Positions 25,819-36,000 of a DNA stretch of 44,055 nt are shown piece by piece. How positions within the stretch are numbered: the first letter of the stretch is position 1; every line of letters begins with the position of its first letter. The notes beneath the pieces were generated by a model. That model had not been told where the DNA came from, searched no databases, and saw nothing but the letters and a program-made list of their open reading frames with translations. The translations under genes were made by a program, and so were the position numbers. This stretch comes from Strigomonas culicis (lineage: Eukaryota; Euglenozoa; Kinetoplastea; Trypanosomatida; Trypanosomatidae). The stretch covers positions 1 through 44,055 of the forward strand of contig AUXH01000089.1 of assembly GCA_000482145.1 (NCBI GenBank). Reading direction: 5' to 3'.

Positions 25819-26469
25819 TCACAACACCGTATTCCAGCCTCCGTTCGTCTTTGAGTAAGCGTTTTTCTTTTTATTGTTTTTCGGTTTCGGTTGCTGTTGC
25901 TGCTGCTGCTGCTGCTGGTGTTGCTGTTGTTGTACGGGGGCGTATTCCTCAGTTATAGCACCATTGTAGGACCCCTCTTCCTCCACGGCGTCACCCTCCA
26001 CGGGCAGGTTGCCGTCAGTGTCATCCTCATAGTCCTCGCCAGTGCCGCCGTTCACGCACAGAGCGAGTGGGTTCTGCTGGCGGTAGATCTCCACAGACTG
26101 CATGTACTGCTGTACCATACTATAGTCATCACGGCAACACCGGCAGTACATACCATGCAGCACGGTCCCCACCTCCTTCATACTATCATCCTCCACCAGC
26201 ACGGAGCGCACGTTATTGAAGAAATCCTCGAAGAAGATCTCTAGATCGTCGGGGTACACCTCGCCCTTTTCGGAAAACCACTCACACAGCTCCTGGTACA
26301 GCGCAGGCAGCGCGTTCGGGTCCTGGTACTGCGCCACGAGCAGCAGCGCCGTCCACTGGTTGAGCACCGCCTCCATGCCCTTCGTGAAGACGGCCAGCTG
26401 CTCCGGCGTCGCACGGTATGCCGCCCGCACGAGGGAAGCAGCGGTCGGCTGTTGCTCCTGCTGTTGCAT
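25819..26469 (-). CDS. TSR2: TSR2-like pre-rRNA processing factor
   Basis: 216 residues from ATG 26469 (MQQQEQQPTAAS); the frame upstream starts only with GTG. Residues about 25-125 follow the TSR2 family: F-x-x-G-M-x-x-V-L-x-x-W-T-A-L, then PDDLEIFFEDFFNNV, then VEDDSMKEVGTVLHGMY. TSR2 is known in yeast and human as an escort that carries the small-subunit protein eS26 to pre-40S particles. The WGG element expected soon after the first helix is not visible; the sequence there reads VAQYQDPNALPALYQE. The C-terminal third is acidic, then Gln-rich (including an interrupted run from CAG/CAA codons), then basic (PKPKNNKKK). An AG at 26521-26522 behind a long pyrimidine tract gives a 5' UTR of about 50 nt. 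Confidence 0.75.
   Translation of the reverse strand: MQQQEQQPTAASLVRAAYRATPEQLAVFTKGMEAVLNQWTALLLVAQYQDPNALPALYQELCEWFSEKGEVYPDDLEIFFEDFFNNVRSVLVEDDSMKEVGTVLHGMYCRCCRDDYSMVQQYMQSVEIYRQQNPLALCVNGGTGEDYEDDTDGNLPVEGDAVEEEGSYNGAITEEYAPVQQQQHQQQQQQQQQPKPKNNKKKNAYSKTNGGWNTVL
25891..25932 (-). repeat. CAG/CAA repeat coding a Gln run in TSR2
   Basis: Largely CAG and CAA codons on the coding strand, giving an interrupted glutamine run with one His. Confidence 0.9.
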
Positions 26470-27093
26470 TGGCCCCACGTGTGTGCTTAGTGGGTTGATG
26501 ATGACTCGCGTCTCGGGTTACTTAGAGAGAGAAGAAAACATGAGTGGGGAGCGAGAGAAAAGGGAAGAGAAATGTAAACATGAAACGTGTGCATTACGGT
26601 ATTCAAACGTGAAAGAGCAAAACCGAAAGAGATGCGAGTGCGTGCACTAAGCCTAAAGAAGAAGACATCGGAACACTGATGCGGAGGATAGAAACGGAAA
26701 CAAAGCCTTACAAGTATCTACATTAGTTCTGAGAATTGCAATACATTCTCATTTTGAAATTTGCGCACACGTACATCGAAATGAAATGAATAATGACAAT
26801 AGTCCGGAGACCTTTAAAAAAAAAAGGAAAAAGCACCTCTAAAGTTAAAGAAAAAAAATGAATTGGTATGAAGTATATTAGCCATCTGGTATAAATCCAC
26901 TTTCTTGCGCTAACCTCCCCATTTCTTTGTTTTACAGTTTGAGAGTTACCCAAAAGAAAAAAGAAAAAGAAGTGAACAAATAAACAAATAAAAAAGAATG
27001 CAACGCACTCGAAGTACATATTCAGCACATGAACACTGAATCGCTGCTTCCGTCCAACAGGACACTCAATGAAGAGAGCGCACGCTTCGCCAC
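26470..27093 (-). other. Intergenic region, 624 bp
   Basis: The left end contains the TSR2 acceptor (AG 26521-26522) and a strong pyrimidine tract (26524-26571). The right part is the long AT-rich 3' UTR of IFT88, with T-rich blocks near 26816-26860 and 26955-26998 on the coding strand. A 101-codon Phe-rich frame here is not credible as a gene. Confidence 0.55.
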
Positions 27094-29451
27094 CTAAACG
27101 CCGGGGAGGTTAAAATCCTCCTCCGAGTCCGATGCATCCTTCTTCTTCTTCTTGCCACCCTTCTTCTTGTCCTTCTCATCGTCACTGGAGAGTCCGCCCG
27201 TCATGTCGCTGGTCAGCCCGGTTCCTCTGCCGCGTCGGCGGCCGGCGGTGGGCGTGGTGTCACCGTCCTCGTCGTTGGAGCCCTCATTGTCGCTCCCGTT
27301 CTCATTGTCGCTGCCGCCCTCCAGCTGCTTGCGCTCGGCCTTCTTCATCTCCTTGAACCACTCGTTCGCCTCCTCGACGAGGCCGGCGTCCTTGCAGAGC
27401 TGCACGAGGTACTTGAGGCACTCCACGTTGTCCGGGTTCTTGCGGTGCACCTGCTCGTAGAGCCGCTTCGCCTGCACCACGTCACCGCGGCGGCGGTGGC
27501 ACGAGGCGATCATGAGCGGCCAGCGCACCTCCTGCGGCTGGATCTGCGAGGCGCGGTCGAAGAACTGCACCGCCTTGTCGTAGATCTCGTTCTTCACGAA
27601 GTAGGCGCCGAGCCACGAGATGACGTCCATGTGCACCTGGTAGAAGCGGTACGCCTCCAGGTAGTAGTGGAAGGCCTGCGTCTCGTCCCCCTCGCGGGCG
27701 TAGAGCGCGCCCATGCGGGCCAGCGCGTTCGGGTCCGTCGGCACGCGGCCGATCAGACGGTTGAACCAGTCCAGCGTGCTGGGGTCCCCGAGCAGATCGT
27801 TGAGGTCCGCGATCTGGTAGAGCACCTCGTTACTATCCACAAGCGCCTGCACGCGCTTGAACATCTTCACCGCCTCCTCGTACAGGCCTAGGTTCTTGGC
27901 CGCGAGCCCGAGGTTGTAGATGGCCTCCACGTTGTCCGCCTCCACGGCCAGCGCCTTGTTGTAGTACTCCTTCGCCTCCTCGATCGAGCCCTTCTGGAAT
28001 TTGAAGTTGCCCTTGTTCACGAGTGCCCGCGCGTTGTACTGGTTGGCCTGGATGCTGAGGTCGGAGTACTTCTCGCCCTGGGTGTACTCCCCTTCGAGGA
28101 AGTAGAGATAGGCCAGGTTGGTCGCCGCGCGCGCGCGCAGCGCGGGGTCCTTCTTCTCGAACTCCTTGAGGCCGCTGATGGCCTCGCGGTAGCGCTTGTG
28201 TTTGAGGTAGTTCAGGTACTTGCACATCTCCAGTTCGCTCGCCACGTGCGACGACGGGTCGCGCATCTCGTAGTGGCGCAGCTGCTCGATCACGTAGTCG
28301 TACCCCTCGCGCCAGTCGCTCGACACGATCGGCGCGATGAGCCGCGCCGCGGTCATGATGTTCTTCAGGTAGCGCGCGCGGCGCTCCTTCAGCTCGTTGC
28401 GCAGCGCGTCGTCGACGAGCACGTCCTTCTTCTCCTCCTCCTCCTCGAAGTCCTCCTCGTCGTCCAGCCCGGTGGGGCGGCTGTTCAGCATCTTCACGAA
28501 GGTGCGCTTCACCTTCTCCGTCTCGCCCAGCGCGTAGTAGCACAGCAGCAGGCTCATCGCCACGGAGGCGTCGCCGCTGCTCTCGACCACCGTCTCGAAG
28601 CTGTTCACCGCGTCCCGGTACTGGCCCATCTTCACGAAGCAGTTTCCAATGTTGCGGTACAGCTTGTTGCGCAGCTCCTTGCCCGCCATGGGCGTCTCGT
28701 CGAGCGCCGTGCGGTACATCTTGATGGCGAGGAGGTACTTCTTCTGGGCGGCGTAGATGTTGCCCATGTTGACCCGGAGGCGTCCCGCCTGGGAGAACTG
28801 CGTGTTGCGGATGATGAGCGAGTACGTGTTCAGCGCCTCCGTGTAGAGCTCGTGGTTCTGGTACTGGACGGCCAGGTTGAAGTGCACCGCGTAGGTAAGG
28901 TCCACATTGATCTGCTCCGAGAAGCCTAGCTGCTCCCGCTGCTTGCACAGCGCGCGGTCCTTCTTGCCGGCCTCCTTCGCGCGCTCGAGGGCGGCGCCGA
29001 AGTTGCGCTGCTTCGCGAGCATCGCGCTCTCCTCGATCAGCTTGTTCACCTGGCGCTCCATCTCCATGCAGAGCTCCTCGGGGCTGTTCTCGCTGCGCTT
29101 CTTCAGCGGCGGCGCGGGGCCCAGCGCCATGCCGGCCATGCGGCCTTGGTACGTCGGGTCGAACATGTTCGCGTTGCCGGCGGCGCTGAAGCCAACCGGG
29201 CGGTTGGACGTCATGGGCCGCGCGGCGCCGGCGAGCGCGCCGCCCATGGTGCCTAGGCGGCTGCCCGGGGCGCCCCACGCACTGCCGATGCCGGTCGCGC
29301 CCCACTGCGACGGGGGCGCCTGCGCGAGTGGGTTGCCGCCGCCACCGCTCATGGGCGGGGCCCCACCAAAGGGGTTCGCGCCGCTCGCCCACGGGTTGGC
29401 GTTTGCGTCGCCCGTCTCGAACGCGGAGTACACATCTTCATCTACGTTCAT
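27094..29451 (-). CDS. IFT88: Intraflagellar transport protein IFT88
   Basis: 785 residues starting MNVDEDVYSAF, typical of the IFT88 N terminus. Residues 12-115 are Gly/Pro/Ala-rich and disordered, with MTSNRPVGFS near 79. From about 190 to 690 there are successive TPR repeats (for example LNTYSLIIRNTQFSQAGRLR, AVKMFKRVQALVDSNEV and AKRLYEQVHRKNPDN). The C terminus is charged: an acidic Asn/Asp segment, RRRGRG, then a lysine run and an acidic end. IFT88 is a core IFT-B subunit needed to build the flagellum. Length and architecture match the family, and the gene is intact. ATG 29451 is the first Met of the conserved start; a plausible acceptor is AG 29567-29568, before a pyrimidine tract at 29578-29612. 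Confidence 0.93.
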   Translation of the reverse strand: MNVDEDVYSAFETGDANANPWASGANPFGGAPPMSGGGGNPLAQAPPSQWGATGIGSAWGAPGSRLGTMGGALAGAARPMTSNRPVGFSAAGNANMFDPTYQGRMAGMALGPAPPLKKRSENSPEELCMEMERQVNKLIEESAMLAKQRNFGAALERAKEAGKKDRALCKQREQLGFSEQINVDLTYAVHFNLAVQYQNHELYTEALNTYSLIIRNTQFSQAGRLRVNMGNIYAAQKKYLLAIKMYRTALDETPMAGKELRNKLYRNIGNCFVKMGQYRDAVNSFETVVESSGDASVAMSLLLCYYALGETEKVKRTFVKMLNSRPTGLDDEEDFEEEEEKKDVLVDDALRNELKERRARYLKNIMTAARLIAPIVSSDWREGYDYVIEQLRHYEMRDPSSHVASELEMCKYLNYLKHKRYREAISGLKEFEKKDPALRARAATNLAYLYFLEGEYTQGEKYSDLSIQANQYNARALVNKGNFKFQKGSIEEAKEYYNKALAVEADNVEAIYNLGLAAKNLGLYEEAVKMFKRVQALVDSNEVLYQIADLNDLLGDPSTLDWFNRLIGRVPTDPNALARMGALYAREGDETQAFHYYLEAYRFYQVHMDVISWLGAYFVKNEIYDKAVQFFDRASQIQPQEVRWPLMIASCHRRRGDVVQAKRLYEQVHRKNPDNVECLKYLVQLCKDAGLVEEANEWFKEMKKAERKQLEGGSDNENGSDNEGSNDEDGDTTPTAGRRRGRGTGLTSDMTGGLSSDDEKDKKKGGKKKKKDASDSEEDFNLPGV

Positions 29452-29850
29452 GATGACACGTCAGTAAATGTGAAACGGAAGAAGAGGAAAAAAGAAAAAG
29501 AAAACGATTTCTATCAAGACTGCTTGTTTTCCAAACAAGTTGAGAAAACAAACTAGACAACTATCCCTGACAGGTGGCAAAGAAGGAAGAAGAAGCAAAG
29601 AAGGAAAGAGAATAGACGAAAGGTAGAGACCATACCAATTCACCATGCACATTGGAACAGAAAACAGAACACAGAAAAAAAAAGGATTAAAAAAAACTGT
29701 AATTTGCATAATAAACGCAAAACTGTATGGTATAAGTCAAACAATGTAAACGAAAAAATAAAGAAGAAGTGGAAAAAAAAAAAGCTACACCGAAAATATC
29801 AAAACGTAATAACCAATCATCCACTGAAGCAAAACAACGATACTTACTCG
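29452..29850 (-). other. Intergenic region, 399 bp
   Basis: Two pyrimidine tracts on the coding strand (29473-29506 and 29578-29612) with an AG at 29567-29568; the nearer tract has no AG between it and the IFT88 ATG. The remainder, to 29850, is AT-rich 3' UTR of the Pro-rich gene. Confidence 0.5.
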
Positions 29851-31349
29851 TTACTTTGGCGCGAATGGCTTGAACGATGGAGGTGCGCCCGCACTGGGCG
29901 CTGTGTACCCTCCTCCCGTGTATGCATAGCTAGGGCCAGCGCCCGTGGGCGTCGCACCTTGCGGCTGCGCTGGCACGCTGCCCGTCATGGAAGGCATGGG
30001 AGCACTCACCGCGTTGTAGGTGCTACCGAACGCACCCCCCACCGTCGTATTTGAAGCCTGGCTGGCAAAGGGGTTTATTCCATTGCCATCCGCCGCCGCC
30101 GGCGCCGCAGGGCCGCCGTAGCTCCCCTGCGCCTGGACCGCACCGGGGGCCGCGTACGCCGGGGCGCTGTACCCACCCGCCGTGGGCGGCGGCGGCGGCG
30201 CGGCGGCGAAGGGGGCCGGCGGCGAAGGTGCGGCGTACGGCGGCGCATAGGGCGCCGTGGGGGACGGGGCCGTCGGCGTGGCGCGCGCCGGCGCGTGGGC
30301 GTACGGCGTCGGGCTGGGGGCGCCGGGGGGCGGCGGGTTCGCGCTGGGCGTGGGCGGCACCGCAGCGCCGCCGCCGCTCTGCGACGCGGTGCGCAGCGGT
30401 GGGGGCTGGGGATAGGAGCCCGTGGCGCCGCTGCTCGGCTGCGCGGGCACGTAGGTGTGCGTGGCGGGCACGGTCGGCGCGCCCCCGCCGCGGGGTCGGC
30501 GCCGTGGCCCAGCGGCCCGGGGTACGCCGGCTGCGCCGTGTACGGGCTGGCCGGTGCCGGCGCGTAGGCGGGCTGCGGCCGTGGCGGCGGGGCGGCGTTG
30601 GCGTAGCTGCTGTGCGCCGGCTGCGGCGCTGCCGGGGCCGGTGCCGCCGCGGTGCTGCTGAAGTAGTCCGGCACCGCGTACATGGGGCGGCCGCCGCCGG
30701 CGTTGCCGTGGAAGAGTCCACCTGGCGCGGGGGGCGGCGCGCCGCCAGGCGGGCGGCCCGCGCCCGGCGGCGGCGGCGGCGCCACCACCTTCTTGATGCC
30801 GAGCCGCTCGTCCTCCGCCTCCTGAACCTTGCGCTCGTGGTCGCGACGGATGCTCTCCGGGGCATCCGGGGTGACGTTCCACCGATTGAGCGCCTTGTCA
30901 AAATAGTACCAGTTCTTCGCAACCGGGAAGCCGTTCTCGTCCAACTCGGTGTTTTCGCCCGCCTCGTTGTCTCTCGCGCCGGTATTGAAGCCGCCGCCCG
31001 TGTTCATGGTGTAGCCGGGCTGTTGCGGTTGCTGCTGCTGACGTCCATCTCCCTGCATGGGGCTGCCTCCGCCGCCTCCGAAGAGATCATTGTAGGTAGG
31101 GCCCTTGTTTGCCTGTATCATGGAAGAGACCTTCTCACTCGCCGATTTCCAAAAGCCGCCCAGCGTGGCCTTCACGTTCTCCATCGTGTCCCCACCCTTT
31201 TTAGCGCTGGAGCTGGTGTAGAAGTCGTCGTGGTTGTGGAGCGCGACGTTCGTATTGGGTCCAACGCCGGAAGGTTGCTCGTCCTCGCTGTGGCCGGATA
31301 TGTTGACTCCAATTTTTCCGCCAAGCCAATTCACTGCTTCTAGTGACAT
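29851..31349 (-). CDS. Pro-rich protein with Sec16-like motif, frameshifted
   Basis: The gene starts at ATG 31349 (MSLEAVNWLGG) and its natural end is TAA at 29851, but the frame is broken near 30482-30486, so no single frame covers it. Across the break the product is about 498 residues. Residues 1-110 are polar with a Gly run and Gln runs. At 144-158 lies AKNWYYFDKALNRWN, followed by a charged helix and then VVAPPPPP; this order recalls the C-terminal part of Sec16, where an F/W-Y-Y-D-x-x-L-x-R-W element precedes a Pro-rich tail. The rest is Pro/Ala/Tyr-rich low complexity, ending PSFKPFAPK. Sec16 organises ER exit sites and COPII. This protein is much shorter and lacks the Sec16 central domain, so a relative or a different COPII-associated scaffold is possible. 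AG 31374-31375 gives a 25-nt 5' UTR. Confidence 0.65.
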
Positions 31350-31607
31350 GAAGAAGTGATGAATCTAACTCTACTAGCAACACAAAGAGGGAGAGAGAGA
31401 AGTGGGGAAGAAAAGGAAGGAATAAGAGCAACAGCAATCAAGAAAAGAAAAAAAGGATGTAGAGAAGCGATGGAAACCGTATGAAAAATAAGCTGTATGC
31501 GGACTATCAGCAGCAATAGCATATGGGGGGGGGGAAATGGAGAACGATTCAATATACAACTACAAAACATACGGAAGTACACCCCCTTATTGTATGTGCC
31601 ACCTGAC

Positions 31608-32849
31608 TCAAGAAGCGAACAGTGTGCGTTGCGCCAGTGAAACATGCTGTAGGAGGTCTTGCAGCAGACTCGTCGTCCGCTGTACCTCCGCGTCGGCTGG
31701 TGAGTCGCTGCGAACCGTCCGCTCGCAGAAGGAAAGAAAACTGAGCATCGACGCGAAGTTCCAGTTGGTGCCGCTCCGCAGCAGATGGTCGACAAACGCG
31801 CGAATCTGCCCGGGCTCGCTGGAGCCGCAGGCGGCGCACACGTCCTCCCTGCTGAGGTAGCGCTGCAGCGCGGCGACGTCCTGCAGGAACACGGACACCA
31901 TCCGCTCCATGCAATAGGCGTTGCACCAGTTGTGATTCAGCGACACCGTCAGCTCCACCTCCAGCCCGCCGCTGAGCGGAAACGTCTCGCCCGTGACGTT
32001 GTGCACCTGGTGGAGGTACTGGGACGGCACGAAGACAAGGTCGCCCGGGCGCTGCGCCACCGTGAAGTACTCCACGCCGCTCATGACGCGTATATCCGGT
32101 GGGAGCGGCCGGCCGTGGGTGTGGTGCGCGAGAATGTGCGCGTTGGACGCGGCGGTGGGGAAGTACCACAGCTTCTCCCCGCAGACGTTGAACGACCACG
32201 AGTAGGTGCCGAATACATCGTAGTGGAGCCTCGTCCACGTGCCCGGCATGCCCACGTAGGCGAAGCGGTAGTCGCTCTTCTCGTCACCGAATCGGACAAG
32301 TGGCGGTGGCGTCCCACCCGCGCCGTCCGCAGGGGCCTCCGGTGACTCCGTCCGGCAGAACGCGTCCATCCAGTCCCCTCCCAGGTACGATGGCACACGG
32401 TACAGCGGCTGCCGCGGTGCTGTTGCCGGCGCCGTCTCCAACGCTCGCTGCAGGTGCCAGTCCCGCAGGTAGAGGAGGGACCCCGGTGCGGCAGACCCCG
32501 CGCCCTCGCCGGACGCCGCAGCCCAGGCACGTAAGAGCTCCGACAGGGGCATGGTGAGGTGGCGGCCGTCCGCCTCCGCCGGCGGGTCGGCACGCGCGCC
32601 GGGCTCCCCCACGGCGCGCGGCGACGCGAGGCGGGTGTTCGGTACCTCGTCCACCGGCACCGCGTGGGCGGGGCCCAGCCGGTCGCACAGCGCACAGGGG
32701 CTCAGCAGACGGCGAAGCGTGGTGAGGTGGAAGTCGACCAGGCCCGCGCCGCCCTCGCCCGCGCCGCGTATGATGGCGGGGCGATTCGGTCGCAGGCACT
32801 GCTCACGAAACGTTTCGTAGGTGATGCAGCGCTCGTCAAATTCCAGCAT
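31608..32849 (-). CDS. JMJD4: JmjC-domain oxygenase, JMJD4-like
   Basis: 413 residues from ATG 32849 (MLEFDERCITYETF). An AG at 32878-32879 after a pyrimidine tract supports this start; the longer frame upstream lies beyond the acceptor. The JmjC fold is clear: residues 198-226 carry GTWTRLHYDVFGTYSWSF with the iron-binding His209-x-Asp211, and the distal ligand is His280 (or 283) in QYLHQVHNV, followed by SLNHNW at 303-308. These features match JMJD4, a 2-oxoglutarate and Fe(II) oxygenase reported in human cells to hydroxylate a lysine of release factor eRF1. A Pro/Ala-rich insert lies at about 75-125. Catalytic residues look intact. The target in this organism is inferred only. JMJD6-type enzymes are the main alternative. 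Confidence 0.85.
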   Translation of the reverse strand: MLEFDERCITYETFREQCLRPNRPAIIRGAGEGGAGLVDFHLTTLRRLLSPCALCDRLGPAHAVPVDEVPNTRLASPRAVGEPGARADPPAEADGRHLTMPLSELLRAWAAASGEGAGSAAPGSLLYLRDWHLQRALETAPATAPRQPLYRVPSYLGGDWMDAFCRTESPEAPADGAGGTPPPLVRFGDEKSDYRFAYVGMPGTWTRLHYDVFGTYSWSFNVCGEKLWYFPTAASNAHILAHHTHGRPLPPDIRVMSGVEYFTVAQRPGDLVFVPSQYLHQVHNVTGETFPLSGGLEVELTVSLNHNWCNAYCMERMVSVFLQDVAALQRYLSREDVCAACGSSEPGQIRAFVDHLLRSGTNWNFASMLSFLSFCERTVRSDSPADAEVQRTTSLLQDLLQHVSLAQRTLFAS

Positions 32850-33079
32850 GCAGGTGGATGGCCAGATAGCGCAAGTGCTCCACACAAGGGAGGGAAAGGG
32901 CGGCTTTTGTTGTGAGAGGAAACCAGAAGTACGGAGACGAAGAAAGCGCGTAAGAAGTAGATGGTTTAAGCATTCACGTATTTGGTTTCTTCCTTGTTCT
33001 TTGCATTGTAATAGGTTAATGCTTCTCATGGTTTCTTTTCTGTTTGTCTTTTTATATTTATTTGTTTTTCTCATGTTCT

Positions 33080-36000
33080 TTAAATCACCTCACACATAAA
33101 ACACCAAAAGGAGGCAGACACGAGCACAGTACTGGTAACGCCCAGGTACCCCTCGATTGGTCGACGTAGCATGACAATCGCGGAGGCGAACATCAAGGCT
33201 GATGTGACGTACGCTAAAAAAGAAACGATGCGGCGCAACAGTGGGTACCGTCGCCCAATGTCACCAAAAAGGTACCGATAGCTCTTGAGCGATTTGATGC
33301 GCTCTGCGGACAGACCCTCTCGTAACTCCGCGTCCGTCAAGGGCGCCTTCCCGTCCCGCTTCAATTCCTGCTCCAGCTGGACCACCGTGCACTCGTGCTG
33401 AATCCCCAAGAAGCAGAAGGTGTAGGCTGAGAGGGAAAAGAACTGAAACACGGCATACCCAGACCACTGCCGGACCTCGTAGCGCTCCGCATCGAGGATG
33501 ACCCTCTTGTCGGATGTCACCAACATGTTTCGTATGGTCAGAATCAAGCCATCGTAGTGGCTGCTGAACGCAAGAATGGTCGAGACCGCGACCATGGTGT
33601 GGAACAAGCTGATGTGAGGCCGCAGCCGCAGCGAGAGGGCCGTGCAGGCGCCGATGAAGCACACACTGGCGAGCACCGTGATGAAGCACCGCGGCACGAC
33701 AGGCAGCGCGAGATGCACCACGGTGGGGATGCACCAGAGCACAATGAACACCGCGACTCCCCGTCGCGGGTGCTGCCACAGCAGCGGCCGCAGGACGAAG
33801 CGGCTGATGGGAAACCACGCGAGGGCGCCCACAGTCACAAGGACGTGCAGGATGAGGTAGAAAAGCGCGGTCAGAAAAAAACCAAAGTACAAGGTCGCCA
33901 TGTGTTCAAAAAAGGAGCTCCAGGAAGGCACCACCTGCAGTCGAAACCAGGGCCAGTTGCAGGAAGCAAAATGGGGGCGCTTCAGCAGCAGCATCAGCGC
34001 GAGCTTTTCCCTCCAGCTCATCAGTGCCGTGATTTGGTCATCATTCAGGCCGGTCGACTCCGGTGCCAAGCACTGCTCCAGCGCGCCACTGACGCAGAGA
34101 CCAACCGCGAACTCGAGAATGGGCGTCAGAAGAAGCAAGTAGGCGATAAATGTGGACCGTGTCGAGAGCACGCGCGTGAAGCGCGGCATGCGCCGGAGGA
34201 GCTCCTGCTCGTCCTTGTAAAAGCCGCGGTAGAAGACGCCGCACTTCAGGAAGACCGCGAAGAAGAGCGCCACGTGGCTGCCGCCGTGCCCGGAGATGGC
34301 GGAGCGCGACGCGTAGAAGGAAAGAAGCCGCTCCGGCCACTCGAAGAGGAGCCAACCGAAGTACGCCACCGGGGACGTGAAGCTACCTTGAAACATCTCC
34401 AAACTAGCCAAGGAAACATCTGGTGGGGGCTCCGCAGGGTCGGCGATCACGTAGATCATGTACGTCTCCTCTCGTTCCTTAAGGTCCGTCGTGAAGGGCC
34501 TCCAACTGTACGTGAAATCCGGACTTGCATGATATGGACCGTAAAAGAACTGTAGTTGCGGCTCCGGCTCATCCAGTGCAATGTGGGCACTGCCTCGCAG
34601 GCCGCCGAAAAAGGAATGCATCGTGCCTGCCATTACTACGGGAAAAGTGGTAAAGTTGGGGGAAACGGTAATCTGTAGCGACGTCTCTAGTGTCGACACA
34701 CGAACACCCTCGACCAGCGTAGCGCCGTCGACGGATAGGATGTTGTACTCGTTGTACACCGTCATGCCACCCAAGCTCACGGGACGGCGTCGCTTGGCGG
34801 AGACAGCAGGGTGCACCATATTGTACTGGATAAAGGTGTGGTGCCGCGCGCCGTCCGGGGCCGTCGTGCTACTCGCTTCCTCCGCCGCATCAACGTCTTC
34901 CTCCACCGTGAAGCAAAAGCGAGCCCACGTCACGCGTGGCAGTGGGTCGGGCGTCACGGCCTCTGCGCCCACCGTCCTCTCCAAAACGAAGCTGTAGACG
35001 GTTTGCAACGTCTTTCTTTCCACCGCGTGTGTGTCCTTGTCAATGGTTGGCAGGTGTAGCTTCGTAGCCGCCCTCGCCTGCACCCCTGTCAGCTCCCGCT
35101 GCTGCTCCCTGTCCCGAAACAGTCGCATTTCTGCAGACCGCGTGGACTCCGGTCGGTACGTCGTGACGCCCAGCAAAATCGGCAGCGGGGCCGAGCCGTC
35201 GTAAAACCCAGTCGCCGTGAGCATCTGCTGAAACGTCACATGATCCCATTGCACACGCAGCGGGGCGAGCACGCACACGCGCTCGCGGGGGTGGGCCGCC
35301 GCGCTGGGGTCCAAACTGGCCAACGCCGACGCATTGGATGGCTCGACGGCCGACCACACGTACGCGCCGTCGCCGCTGCGTGTCAGACGGTCAGCGAAGC
35401 CCAACGCGCTCGCCTGATCGGGACGCAGCGTGTCGACAATGGTGGGGAACACGCGCTCGTGGTACGGCCTGTGGAGGGACAGCTCCGTCCCGAACCGTCG
35501 CTCGGACGAGGGCACCAGCACAGCCTCCGCCACGGAGTCCGCCGCCGCACGCAGAAACTGGCTGCTGTACACCATCCCCCGGTGGTCGATGGCCGTGCCG
35601 CAACCTCGCAGCATCTCGGTCGACAGGTCGCGGTGGTAGCCACTGCTCGGACACACCTGTAGAAAGTCCTCGTGCCTCTCCACAAGCCGCACGCGGGGCG
35701 TCGCACGCAGCAGAAACGTGGCGATCAACGGTATCACGTCGTCCATGGCGCCACCGGAGATGGAGAGCAGCGTTACGTGGCGCACGCGCTCCGCCAAGGC
35801 GCTCGGCGGCACGCTGCCCAGGGAACGGACGAGCTGCAGTGGCGTCATCGTCGGCGAAATCACACTCGACCAGTTGACCGCGCGCTCCGCCGTCGTCAAG
35901 GCCCGATGCGGCCATGGGTAGTGCATGGCGACCGCACCGACCACGGCGCGGAACATCTCCTCCTTCGGCTTTTCAAAGAAGAGGGGAGGGAACAGGATGG

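Noticed and set aside
26723..27028. 101-codon Phe-rich minus-strand frame
   Set aside because: Falls in the IFT88 3' UTR; composition is that of AT-rich intergenic DNA.
27833..29392. Minus-strand frame of 519 codons in a different phase
   Set aside because: Overlaps IFT88 out of frame; Arg/Gly/Pro-rich composition typical of a shifted GC-rich gene.
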